Assembly (NCBI GenBank): GCA_017620235.1 | Contig: JAFZQT010000141.1 | Span: 1 to 50,896, forward strand | Reading direction: 5' to 3' | Length of the DNA stretch: 50,896 nucleotides | From: Butyrivibrio sp. | Lineage (GTDB): Bacteria > Bacillota > Clostridia > Lachnospirales > Lachnospiraceae | Part shown: positions 16,953 through 24,764 of the stretch, piece by piece | How positions within the stretch are numbered: the first letter of the stretch is position 1 | Layout: the number at the start of each line of letters is the position of its first letter | The notes under the pieces: generated by a model | Databases searched by the model: none | The model's input: the letters and a program-made list of their open reading frames with translations, nothing else | What the model was told of the DNA's origin: nothing | Made by a program: the position numbers and the translations under genes

Positions 16953-18158
16953 TTATAGATTATTGCAACACTCTGCTATATCTTCCTGTGTTGCTCCGGA
17001 TATACTGCCCTGAACCATCTGATTGCTTCCGCCGCCTTTTGCTCCTAACTTCTCTCTAAGAAGCCCCGCAACACTGCGTGCGTCGTCTCCCGCTTTTCCG
17101 GAAGCCACTATATATCTGAATCCGCACTCAGAATCTCCCGCAAACACTCCGCAGAATCCATCATGTTCTTCCGCAAGAAGATTGACCGTCTTTCTCATAA
17201 GATTCGTATCTGTGCCGGCATCTTTAAAAAGAAATACGTTCTTGAGTCCTTTGTCTATCTCAGAAAGTTCATAGCCCAAAAGCTTCTCTCTTTCCGTGAA
17301 AAGATCTGCTTTAAGAGCCGCATTGTCATCCTTAAGCTTTGAAACGGATGAAAGTACATTGTCAAAAGAAGTTGTAAAATCAGCCGCAAGCTGTGATAAG
17401 ATCTCGTGTTCAACCGAAAGGAACTCAAGCGCTCTTTTACCGCACAGAATATTTACTCTGACTCCGCCCTTATAATTGCGAACTCCCACAACTTTCAAAA
17501 GCCCGATCTCTCCGGTCTTCTCAACATGGGGCGCACAACATGCGCAGGAATCGTATCCTTCAATATTCACGATGCGTATCGCACCCGTAAGTTCTTTTTT
17601 GCTGCGGTACGGAATATCCTTAAGCTCTTCTTCCGAAGGAAAGCTCGCGATAACGCTTATATTCTTCCAGATAGCTTCATTTACGCGTTTCTCTATCTCT
17701 TTTATATCTTCAGTGCTGAGCGCACCGTTATAATCCATCGTAACTTCAGTATCACTCAAGTGAAAGCCGACATTGTCATAGCCAAACTTTGAATTGACTA
17801 TTCCGGAAAAGATATGCTCTCCCGTGTGCTGCTGCATATTGCTGAATCTGTGTTCCCAGTCGATCTTGCCGTGAACACCGGCCCCTGCCTCTATGCACTT
17901 ATCAAGCACGTGATAGATCTCGTCCTCGTCCGTGCCGGACACCTTTCTTATCCCCGTATAAGAGACCTCATAAGTTTCACCGTCAGATGACGTAAGGCTT
18001 CCGACGTCCGAAGTCTGTCCTCCCTGCTCAGGAAAAAAAGCCGTCTTATCAAAAACAGCTTCAAACTTACCGTCTTCCCTCTCGCTACAGCTTAGAACTT
18101 TCGCGTCAAATTCGGTTATATATGCACTTTCGTAATAAAGTTCTACTGTTTTACCCAT
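16953..18158 (-). CDS. alaX: Alanyl-tRNA editing protein, AlaX-L type
   Basis: A 401-residue trans-editing enzyme that hydrolyses mischarged Ser- or Gly-tRNA-Ala. It shows the editing-domain zinc motifs QQHTGEHIFSGI (about residue 100) and CACCAPH (about residue 210), and a C-terminal DHHA1-like region with KLGAKGGGSNQMVQGS. The alanyl-tRNA synthetase catalytic core is absent, which separates it from AlaRS. I start it at 18158 (MGKTVELYYES): the 39 residues before that come from a palindromic GC-rich element and look non-coding. It appears to be the first gene of the alaX-to-sigH operon. Confidence 0.88.
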   Translation of the reverse strand: MGKTVELYYESAYITEFDAKVLSCSEREDGKFEAVFDKTAFFPEQGGQTSDVGSLTSSDGETYEVSYTGIRKVSGTDEDEIYHVLDKCIEAGAGVHGKIDWEHRFSNMQQHTGEHIFSGIVNSKFGYDNVGFHLSDTEVTMDYNGALSTEDIKEIEKRVNEAIWKNISVIASFPSEEELKDIPYRSKKELTGAIRIVNIEGYDSCACCAPHVEKTGEIGLLKVVGVRNYKGGVRVNILCGKRALEFLSVEHEILSQLAADFTTSFDNVLSSVSKLKDDNAALKADLFTEREKLLGYELSEIDKGLKNVFLFKDAGTDTNLMRKTVNLLAEEHDGFCGVFAGDSECGFRYIVASGKAGDDARSVAGLLREKLGAKGGGSNQMVQGSISGATQEDIAECCNNL

Positions 18159-18180
18159 AGGTTGTATTTTAGCAGAATAA

Positions 18181-18270
18181 AGAGTCGCTTTGCAACTTTT
18201 TAGCAAAGGAAACAAAGGAAGCAGAACCAAGAGTCGCTTGCGACTCTTGCGCGCGCGAGCGGTATTGCGA
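18181..18270. repeat. Palindromic GC-rich element upstream of alaX
   Basis: A perfect 8-base stem AAGAGTCG / CGACTCTT with a 4-base loop lies at 18229-18248, followed by a run of alternating CG. A degenerate copy of its left arm (AGAGTCGCTTTGCAACT) starts at 18181. The base composition differs from the neighbouring AT-rich spacers. Confidence 0.45.
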
Positions 18271-18278
18271 AACAAAAA

Positions 18279-18301
18279 AGAGACTGTATTAAACAGTCTC
18301 T
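18279..18301 (-). terminator. Intrinsic terminator at the end of the CarD gene
   Basis: Nine-base stem AGAGACTGT / ACAGTCTCT followed by a T run on the minus strand. The stem includes the last codons and stop of the CarD gene, so that transcript should end before alaX. Confidence 0.85.
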
Positions 18302-18807
18302 AATGGTAAGTGCGACAATACTTCTACTACTCTGTCTTTGACGGTCTCTTTCTCGGTCTTTAAAGAAAAAGCCATCTCGGTGTAAAGAAGTTTCTCAGCC
18401 ATATTCAGGTACTTCTCATTAAGTGCGGCGAATTTCTTGCCCTCTGCTTCACGAGTTGCCTTGATCTTATGAAGCGACTTCACAAGACTCATCATTTCAT
18501 CAGCAAGATTTCTTTTGATAATTCCGGCAATCTCAGGCTCTGCTTTCTTGCCCTCGGGAAGTTCAAGCTCATCCACTTCTTCTATATCGCAGATAAGTCC
18601 CTCGGCATCGTCAGCGCTCATAACATCGCGAACCTTATCCTCCGCCCCTTCAACAGGAACATAAATAACACTGCCCGCGTCTACAGCAGAAACCATCATG
18701 TAATATTGCTTTTCATTTCCTTTCTCAAGGAATGCCGGAACGAGAATATCTCGAACCTTGCACAATCCATGGTTACCGTAAATTACACATTCACCTACAT
18801 TCAACAT
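18289..18807 (-). CDS. CarD/CdnL-family RNA polymerase-binding regulator
   Basis: A 172-residue protein with an N-terminal CarD/TRCF RNA polymerase-interacting domain (VGECVIYGNHGLCKVRDI, residues 4-21; YYMMVSA near residue 35) and a helical C-terminal DNA-binding half (about residues 75-172). CarD proteins stabilise open promoter complexes, notably at rRNA promoters. A strong GGAGG site precedes the ATG. A cre-like operator lies 48 bases upstream. It is the last gene before a terminator, with the GNAT gene behind it. Confidence 0.9.
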   Translation of the reverse strand: MLNVGECVIYGNHGLCKVRDILVPAFLEKGNEKQYYMMVSAVDAGSVIYVPVEGAEDKVRDVMSADDAEGLICDIEEVDELELPEGKKAEPEIAGIIKRNLADEMMSLVKSLHKIKATREAEGKKFAALNEKYLNMAEKLLYTEMAFSLKTEKETVKDRVVEVLSHLPLETV

Positions 18808-18854
18808 TCCGTTCCTCCTTCAATATTATCAAAAAACAGCCAACATACCTTTTA

Positions 18855-18868
18855 TGTAAGCGCTTTCA
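18855..18868. promoter_or_regulatory. Catabolite-responsive (cre-like) operator upstream of the CarD gene
   Basis: TGTAAGCGCTTTCA on the plus strand, TGAAAGCGCTTACA on the minus strand. It fits every position of the core CcpA consensus TGNAARCGNWWWCA. Other LacI-family proteins use similar sites, so the bound protein could be CcpA or a relative. Confidence 0.6.
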
Positions 18869-18981
18869 GTAGACAAGAAAAAAATATATGATTCCCCCCT
18901 TGGAATCGCGAGCCTTAATAAGTATATCACAATAGAATATTTTTTGTAATACTATACCGTCTAAAAAACTTTACAAAATTT

Positions 18982-19539
18982 TTATACATTTGCTCTATTT
19001 TTTCTACTCCACTCCTCAAAAGTCAGTACATTCACGTACTCCACGCGAAGCTCTCCCAGCATCACAACTCTGGTCATATGATTCACATGATGAAGTTTGA
19101 AACCACACTTTTCCTGTACCTTTTTTGACCGATCATTCCCCTCAAAATAAGCACAAAAAACACGGCTAAGATTTAGATTCTCAAAGCCATGTCTTAATAA
19201 TTCCTGCGCCGCTTCCGTCGCAATGCCTTTCCCCCAAAAAGGATAGCCTACCCAATAACCAAGTTCCGCCTCATCGGCACCTATCGGACGCTCGGGACTT
19301 CCATCCAAAGTAAGCCCTATGCTTCCAATGATCTTTCTCCCAAGCTCCTTTAGGCAGATAGCATACACCTCATCTCTTGCAAAAACAGTCCTTATTATAG
19401 CTTTGCTGTATGCTTCGTCCTTATGAGGCGGCCACCCCGCCGGAGGTCCTATCCTTTCATCGCTGGCATACTTGTACAGATCAGCCGCGTCACTACTTTT
19501 CCATTTTCTTAGGATCAATCTTTCCGTTTCCAGTACCAT
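18982..19539 (-). CDS. GNAT acetyltransferase, RimJ/RimL type
   Basis: A 185-residue N-acetyltransferase opening with the typical VLETERLILRKW, then the acetyl-CoA-binding region ELGYWVGYPFWGKGIATEAA near residue 95, and FENLNLSRVFCAYFEGNDRSKKVQEKCGF. Members acetylate ribosomal protein N termini or small amines; the substrate here is unknown. I start it at 19539, where AAGG lies just upstream; the frame continues up to 19569 without a site. It overlaps the 3' end of the EAL gene by 47 bases, which ties the two in one transcript. Confidence 0.85.
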   Translation of the reverse strand: MVLETERLILRKWKSSDAADLYKYASDERIGPPAGWPPHKDEAYSKAIIRTVFARDEVYAICLKELGRKIIGSIGLTLDGSPERPIGADEAELGYWVGYPFWGKGIATEAAQELLRHGFENLNLSRVFCAYFEGNDRSKKVQEKCGFKLHHVNHMTRVVMLGELRVEYVNVLTFEEWSRKNRANV

Positions 19540-21430
19540 TTGCCTTATGAACCAGTCCTTTTTGCGCATTTAAAAATTCAATATAGTCATTCTCAGGAAC
19601 AGGTCTCGAATAATAAAATCCCTGAAGATACTCAACACCATTATCAATAAGTATTCTTGCCTGTTCAAGTGTCTCTACACCTTCTGCAAGCACGTGAAGT
19701 CCGTTTTTCTTCATAAAATCTATTGTATGCTTGAGCACATTAAGTTTCTCGGGATTATCCGGACTGAGACAATTCCAGATAAACTCCCTGTCCATCTTTA
19801 TAAGAACATAATCCATGTCCAGAACTTCCAAAAGATTGGAATCTCCCGCTCCAAAATCATCCATCGAGAAGGTAAAACCTTGCTCTCTCATCTTCTTAAA
19901 GTTCTCTTTAAACGTCGCATCGCCTGTTATATGGGATGTATCGGTAATCTCAAAGTTGATAAAGTTAGGTGGAATGTGATATTTTTCCATCTTCCTGAAC
20001 AATCTTTCATGAGTATGTGCATCAACCGCGTCATTCCCCGACAGATTAACCTCAATCGTCTTGATTCCATAACTTAACAGATTCTCTCTTGCGATAAACG
20101 AGCATACTTTCTCAAATACAAGATCGTCAATTTCCTGAACCAGTCCACACCTCTCGGCAATAGGGATGAAATCCTCGGGTGATATATATTTATCGCCATC
20201 ATTTCTGCGCAGCCTTACAAGAGCTTCCGCAGATGAAAAAGAACCTTCTTTAACACTGAGTATCGGCTGATAATAAACGTCGAAGCTCTTGTCCTTCACA
20301 GCCTGTCTCACAACATCCTCTATGGTATTCCTGTAGACCATCTTGTCGACTATGTTTTCATCAATCACAATATTGGGCGAAGACTGCGTATAAACATATT
20401 CTCCGGACACATATGTAAGGATCTGCATAGCTTTATCAAGATCTTTTGCAATACGCGGAGCTTCAACAACCGAAAACGTGAGCCTGTAGTTGCCTGCCCC
20501 TATGCCTTTATACAAGTTTATCGTTGACATAAAACGCTCGACGATATCAGCTTTTTTGGCTATAAAGCTAAGCGTATTCCAACTCGAAAGATACGCACCG
20601 AGCTGATAATCGGAAAGTGCAAAATCCGCAACTTTCTCCTGCTCTGCTTCAAGAGCTTTTCGCGCCGAATCGGTGAAAAGAATATTCTTCTCAATAAAAA
20701 TAACAGACATTATGAAAAATGTTTTTGGCTGAGCAAAGCGCTCTGCAAGCATTGCAATGAACGCATCTTTGTTCATTACACCGGGAATACTCTTTTCATA
20801 ATAATCTTTGGGATTTTCGATAAAATTATAAATGATGACAGCCGTAAGTACGATTGCCATGGAAGATATCTGCATGCCCTTTCTGGCAATCTGGAAAACA
20901 AGCGTTGCGCACCAGACAATATGGGTAAAAACGATAGTTACAAAAACTTCCCTTTTTGCCCTGCCATTATAAACAACAGCCAGTACAGCCGCTGCAAGCA
21001 AATATAGAATTCCTATGACATAGCATATGGTCAAAAGGATATTGCTCGACGTTCCACCAAATAAAGCATTGGACGCTACTATTAGCAATACGCCTACAGC
21101 CGCGGGAATTGCGCAGAGAGCAGTTTTTTTACCGGATATCCCCCTCTTTATCGTAAATCTGGAATAAGTGTACAGACAAAGCGAAAAGATTACAGCAAGC
21201 AAAGTGCACAGATACAGTCCACGTGCCAGACCTTGCAGCCATGAATGTGAATCATTCGGATATACGAATGCCCAATATTCAATCATTTCAACAGCGATAT
21301 TTAAAGCAGACAACACTAAGAAGAGACAGAACATACGTGTCGTGGAAAGCTGTGGTATGCTCTTTCTCATATAGATTAGCATTAGTATTCCAAGAACTAA
21401 AATTGCAATAATCAGTGTACGTATTTCCAT
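19493..21430 (-). CDS. Membrane-bound EAL-domain cyclic di-GMP phosphodiesterase
   Basis: A 645-residue protein. About seven hydrophobic segments lie in residues 1-215 (7TM-type sensor region). Residues 220-365 resemble a GGDEF fold without a GGDEF motif, so it is a degenerate cyclase domain. Residues 375-625 are an EAL domain with intact catalytic motifs: SSAEALVRL, EVNLSG, FEITDTS, MDDFGAG, IKMDREF, AEGVET and LQGFYYSRP. It should therefore degrade c-di-GMP to pGpG in response to a membrane signal. A probable c-di-GMP riboswitch lies about 3 kb away (24656-24719). Confidence 0.9.
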   Translation of the reverse strand: MEIRTLIIAILVLGILMLIYMRKSIPQLSTTRMFCLFLVLSALNIAVEMIEYWAFVYPNDSHSWLQGLARGLYLCTLLAVIFSLCLYTYSRFTIKRGISGKKTALCAIPAAVGVLLIVASNALFGGTSSNILLTICYVIGILYLLAAAVLAVVYNGRAKREVFVTIVFTHIVWCATLVFQIARKGMQISSMAIVLTAVIIYNFIENPKDYYEKSIPGVMNKDAFIAMLAERFAQPKTFFIMSVIFIEKNILFTDSARKALEAEQEKVADFALSDYQLGAYLSSWNTLSFIAKKADIVERFMSTINLYKGIGAGNYRLTFSVVEAPRIAKDLDKAMQILTYVSGEYVYTQSSPNIVIDENIVDKMVYRNTIEDVVRQAVKDKSFDVYYQPILSVKEGSFSSAEALVRLRRNDGDKYISPEDFIPIAERCGLVQEIDDLVFEKVCSFIARENLLSYGIKTIEVNLSGNDAVDAHTHERLFRKMEKYHIPPNFINFEITDTSHITGDATFKENFKKMREQGFTFSMDDFGAGDSNLLEVLDMDYVLIKMDREFIWNCLSPDNPEKLNVLKHTIDFMKKNGLHVLAEGVETLEQARILIDNGVEYLQGFYYSRPVPENDYIEFLNAQKGLVHKANGTGNGKIDPKKMEK

Positions 21431-21501
21431 AAATTAATTATAATATTTATTCTCTGTGTTGTATAGATAAAGAACGACGGGTTACGTTTTGATTCTATAA
21501 T

Positions 21502-22812
21502 CTACTTTTCAGGTTTGATTATGTACGATGTGAACGCCGGAATATCAAGTCCGCCGCCAAAATCAATATCTTTTCCGGTAATAAGGTCTACACCGCATCC
21601 TGCTCCCGCATTAAAGTCAGCATGGAAAGGTGCTTCGTCTGCATTTATCACAGTGAGTATGCGTTCGTTCTCGCATGCGCGCTGGAATATGCACTGTCTG
21701 TTTGTCAAAAGAAGCGATGAGAAATCACCGTAGTTTAGCGCCTGTGATTCAGCTTTAGCCTTACATAGCTTGGCGATATGGTCTGTAAGCTCGTTCCATT
21801 CCGGCTTATCAAAACATGGTCTGAGTGCCGGATCGCCCATTGATTTGTCAGCTTTTTCTCCCCATTCACTTCCATAATAGATCGTAGGAATACCGGGCAT
21901 ACCAAACATAAGCGTATATATAAGTTTCAGATGCTCAGGACGAGTTAGGATACTCGCAATCCTACTGACATCATGATTATCAACAAATGACAAAAGGTGC
22001 CTGCCTCTGTACAAAGTCCAGTTCTCGGGTCCGAACTGCCGAAGCAACGAGTGTACGATTTCAAACAGGTTCATGCTGTTAAGCGCAGAGAACATGCCCT
22101 TATAGCACTCATAATTTGTTGCACTGTGGCAAAGATCGTCTCCCATTATCCTGTTGTAATCTCCGCCTATCATTTCGCCTGTGAGGTAAAAGTCCGGCTT
22201 CATAGAGGTTGTTTCTCTTCTGAGAGTCCGTATAAAGTCCTGGTCGAGGCAATAGGCCACATCAAGCCTAAGCCCATCTATATCAAACTCTTTTACCCAC
22301 AAGCGGATGCTCTCTAAAAGATATTCCGTGACTTGAGGATTCTTCAGATTAAACTTCACAAGGTCGTAGTTGCCTTCCCAGCCTTCATACCACAGACCAT
22401 CATTGTAATTGCTGTTTCCGTCGAAATTTATATTGAACCAGTCTTTGTAAGGTGAATCCCATTTCTTTTCAACAACGTCCACGAAGCCAAAGAAGCCTCT
22501 TCCGGCATGATTAAAAACTCCGTCCAATATAACTTTTATTCCTTCTTTATGTAGCGCGTCGCAAACCTCAGCAAAATCTTCGTTTGTGCCAAGTCTCACA
22601 TCAATTTTCTTGTAATCGCGGGTATTATAGCCGTGAGTGTCCGACTCAAAGACAGGATTAAACAAAATTGCGCCCACTCCAAGCTTTTTGAAATGCGGAA
22701 TCCAATCAATGACTTTCAAGATTCTGTGCTCAAGTTTTCCGTCGTTTTCAAAGGGCGCACCGCAGAAACCCAAAGGATATATCTGGTAAAAAGAAGTTTC
22801 ATATGCCCACAT
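21502..22812 (-). CDS. Cytoplasmic alpha-amylase family (GH13) glycosidase
   Basis: A 436-residue glycoside hydrolase without a signal peptide. The four GH13 regions are present: DGVFNHAG (I), GLRLDVAY with the nucleophile Asp (II), LTGEMIGGD with the acid/base Glu (III) and FVDNHDVSR (IV). Size and IYPLGFCGAP opening suggest a small neopullulanase- or cyclomaltodextrinase-like enzyme acting on imported maltodextrins. Exact specificity cannot be read from sequence. AGGAGG precedes the ATG by 7 bases. It is divergent from the tRNA gene. Confidence 0.92.
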   Translation of the reverse strand: MWAYETSFYQIYPLGFCGAPFENDGKLEHRILKVIDWIPHFKKLGVGAILFNPVFESDTHGYNTRDYKKIDVRLGTNEDFAEVCDALHKEGIKVILDGVFNHAGRGFFGFVDVVEKKWDSPYKDWFNINFDGNSNYNDGLWYEGWEGNYDLVKFNLKNPQVTEYLLESIRLWVKEFDIDGLRLDVAYCLDQDFIRTLRRETTSMKPDFYLTGEMIGGDYNRIMGDDLCHSATNYECYKGMFSALNSMNLFEIVHSLLRQFGPENWTLYRGRHLLSFVDNHDVSRIASILTRPEHLKLIYTLMFGMPGIPTIYYGSEWGEKADKSMGDPALRPCFDKPEWNELTDHIAKLCKAKAESQALNYGDFSSLLLTNRQCIFQRACENERILTVINADEAPFHADFNAGAGCGVDLITGKDIDFGGGLDIPAFTSYIIKPEK

Positions 22813-22902
22813 AACATAGCCTCCTTGTTTACAAAATACAAACTATATTTTTATTATATACCGATTTGCCTAAATTTTTTAATCAATTTTGAAAAATACG
22901 TG

Positions 22903-22932
22903 TTGACAACGGGCATATCTACGATGTATAGT
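22903..22932 (+). promoter_or_regulatory. Promoter of the tRNA-Met gene
   Basis: A perfect -35, TTGACA (22903-22908), and TATAGT (22927-22932) are 18 bases apart, 39 bases before the tRNA. A 7-1-7 palindrome (GCTGTTT-C-AAACAGC, 22943-22957) lies in the leader. Confidence 0.8.
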
Positions 22933-22971
22933 ATCTAAGTCGGCTGTTTCAAACAGCTTTGACATACAGAT

Positions 22972-23045
22972 GGCGAGATAGCTCAGTTGGCTAGAGCACG
23001 CGGTTCATACCCGCGGTGTCGAGGGTTCGAATCCCCCTCTCGCTA
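22972..23045 (+). tRNA. tRNA-Met (anticodon CAT), elongator type
   Basis: Cloverleaf read by eye: acceptor GGCGAGA / TCTCGCT, D-stem GCTC / GAGC, anticodon loop TTCATAC in a CGCGG / CCGCG stem, and T-loop TTCGAAT. The first pair is G-T with discriminator A, as in Bacillus elongator tRNA-Met. The initiator C1-A72 mismatch and GGG/CCC anticodon stem are absent. The T-stem (GAGGG / CCCCC) contains one A-C mismatch. CCA is not encoded. It has a strong promoter and terminator of its own. Confidence 0.95.
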
Positions 23046-23051
23046 CTAATT

Positions 23052-23090
23052 AAAACTCTGAAACGTAGATAAATATTGTTTCAGAGTTTT
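23052..23090 (+). terminator. Terminator of the tRNA-Met gene
   Basis: Thirteen-base perfect stem AAAACTCTGAAAC / GTTTCAGAGTTTT with a 13-base loop, continuing into TTTTTTG on the plus strand. It starts 7 bases after the tRNA. Confidence 0.9.
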
Positions 23091-23118
23091 TTGTTTTAAG
23101 TCAAAAGTAATGTCTAAA

Positions 23119-23150
23119 AAGACTGCCTCTTTGATTCAAGAGACAGTCTT
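23119..23150. terminator. Bidirectional terminator after the secreted repeat protein
   Basis: AAGACTG-C-CTCTT paired with AAGAG-A-CAGTCTT (one mismatch, 6-base loop), with T runs on both outer sides. It lies 11 bases past the stop of the gene at 23162 and can also back up the tRNA terminator. Confidence 0.8.
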
Positions 23151-23161
23151 TATTTTTTCTA

Positions 23162-24637
23162 TTACATTGCAAAAGCAACTGTTCCTAAAAATTCTGTGTT
23201 TATCTGAACTTTACCGTTTGTTACTACTGCATCATATGAATGAACCTCACCTGTAACCGTTCTTACATATACTGATATTGTCTTTCCTTCATAAGATTTA
23301 TCTAGAGAAAATGTGTATTTAGCAGGTGTTTGAAGCTTTGTAAGGCTTACTCCTGCGGCATATGCTCTGATATAGAGAGAACCTTCAACCGGAGTTTTTC
23401 CGGACTCTGTTATTACTGTATTAAGAGCCTGTGCTATTTTATCAAATCCGTAGATTGAATCTCCGTTTCTGTCAAGAGCAGGAACAATTGTTGCTGTTAT
23501 CTTTGATGAATAACCCTTAGGAGCACTTGCAGAACTCAGATCAACAACAACATCCATTAACTTTCCGTTTGAATCTTTTACTGCTACAGTAGCTGAACCT
23601 GAATTATTGGATACAGCTGCAAAATAATCGTTTGATATATCAGATTTGTAAACATTAGCATAGTCTGACGTGGTTGTTACATATGATTCTGACGAATTAT
23701 TGGCATCTGATGATGCACTACTCTTTGTACCGGAAGACTCTGAGTCCGATGATACGCTACTGCTATTATTTGTATCAGAAGACGCTGTGTCTGATGATGC
23801 ACTACTATTATTTGTATCAGAAGACACTGTGTCTGATGAAGAATTTGTACCGTTTGTAATTATAGCTTTACCATTATATACATAGCCTCCTTCTGCTGTA
23901 TCTACAATTCTTCCTACTTCGCTAAAAAAAATATCTGTTCCATAATAACCCTGATTAAGAATTGAACCATCAGTAGGTAATGAAATATAACTTTCATTAA
24001 TGGTAACTGTTCCACCAACTGCAACTATAGGACACTGGGTTCCTACGGAAGATGCCTTAGCCTCAGCTGTAACATTTGAATTGTTGATAACAATATTATG
24101 ATTTCCGTATTCACCCATAGCATGAGAAGATATCTGTTCATCATTACCGGCTGCAATAGTATCGGTACTTGTTACATTTGAATCAGTAATAATAACATTT
24201 CCCTCTGTTCCTTTACCGTCTTTGCCACCGTTTATACCATCAGCTGAAACAGTAGAATCTATTATCTTCACATCTCCATCAGCTGAAATAGAACCGCTTG
24301 TAGTAATGTTAGCATTATCAATTGTTAAATCGGCATCGGTTGAAGGATCAGATGTACTTACTTCGATGTTTCCGGAAACTGTAACAGGATTATTATTTGT
24401 TGTAATAGTAATATTATCATTAGCCACGACGTTACCATTTACGTTATCTGTCAAAGTAAGTTTGCTTTCGTCCGAATTCCAGGTAAAGCCTTCGCCGCTT
24501 TCAGTACCATCATTAAATGAATTGGATACTTCACCAACATACCCTGATGCTCCAGCATAAACGGTTATCGGAGAGCCGATAAGGCTTACTACAACAAGCC
24601 CACTCATAATTTTTGCTGCTACTAAATATCCTTTCAT
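23162..24637 (-). CDS. Secreted adhesin-like repeat protein behind a c-di-GMP riboswitch
   Basis: A 491-residue protein with a signal peptide (cleavage likely after VYAG). Residues 40-260 are rich in Asn, Thr, Ile and Val with repeated hydrophobic-turn units (TITTNNNPVTVSGNIEV, VIITDSNVTS), as in beta-helical or carbohydrate-binding surface proteins. Residues 265-335 are a Ser/Asp/Asn linker of about 14-residue repeats (SSDTNNSSASSDTASS). The C-terminal 140 residues form a globular domain ending in FLGTVAFAM. No LPxTG or membrane anchor is seen, so it is secreted or attached non-covalently. GGAGG precedes the ATG and the riboswitch lies just upstream. The exact ligand is unknown. Confidence 0.8.
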   Translation of the reverse strand: MKGYLVAAKIMSGLVVVSLIGSPITVYAGASGYVGEVSNSFNDGTESGEGFTWNSDESKLTLTDNVNGNVVANDNITITTNNNPVTVSGNIEVSTSDPSTDADLTIDNANITTSGSISADGDVKIIDSTVSADGINGGKDGKGTEGNVIITDSNVTSTDTIAAGNDEQISSHAMGEYGNHNIVINNSNVTAEAKASSVGTQCPIVAVGGTVTINESYISLPTDGSILNQGYYGTDIFFSEVGRIVDTAEGGYVYNGKAIITNGTNSSSDTVSSDTNNSSASSDTASSDTNNSSSVSSDSESSGTKSSASSDANNSSESYVTTTSDYANVYKSDISNDYFAAVSNNSGSATVAVKDSNGKLMDVVVDLSSASAPKGYSSKITATIVPALDRNGDSIYGFDKIAQALNTVITESGKTPVEGSLYIRAYAAGVSLTKLQTPAKYTFSLDKSYEGKTISVYVRTVTGEVHSYDAVVTNGKVQINTEFLGTVAFAM

Positions 24638-24655
24638 AAAATCCTCCTCATAATA

Positions 24656-24719
24656 TATCTGGCTGTCTCATTTAGACACTGTAGCTTAGCGTCACCGGAT
24701 TACTACGAATTTGCCAATA
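24656..24719 (-). promoter_or_regulatory. Probable class I cyclic di-GMP riboswitch (GEMM)
   Basis: On the minus strand the leader has the conserved elements in order. TATTGGC pairs with GCCA-G-ATA to close the structure. GGCAAA is followed by a small hairpin capped with the GNRA tetraloop GTAA. Next come GACGCTAAGCTACAG (consensus GACGCAAAGC) and GTCT-N5-AGAC, then AGCCAGAT. The first hairpin has one T-C mismatch. GAGGAGG begins 7 bases beyond the closing helix, so control of translation is plausible. A TATACT -10 box lies at 24727-24732, putting the RNA start right at the aptamer. Confidence 0.75.
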
Positions 24720-24726
24720 CATTAAC

Positions 24727-24732
24727 AGTATA
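24727..24732 (-). promoter_or_regulatory. -10 box for the riboswitch-controlled gene
   Basis: TATACT on the minus strand, about 8 bases before the first aptamer nucleotide. The matching -35 is weak (T-rich). The position agrees with transcription starting at the 5' edge of the riboswitch. Confidence 0.45.
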
Positions 24733-24764
24733 ACATAAATTATACTTACAAAAATATGATAATA

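Noticed and set aside
18159-18275. Thirty-nine-residue N-terminal extension on AlaX
   Set aside because: It is very basic and unlike AlaX, and it is encoded by the GC-rich palindromic element.
22972-23045. Initiator tRNA or tRNA-Ile2 with CAT anticodon
   Set aside because: The initiator C1-A72 mismatch and GGG/CCC anticodon stem are missing, and the acceptor and anticodon stem closely resemble Bacillus elongator tRNA-Met. Ile2 cannot be fully excluded without a tilS-identity test.
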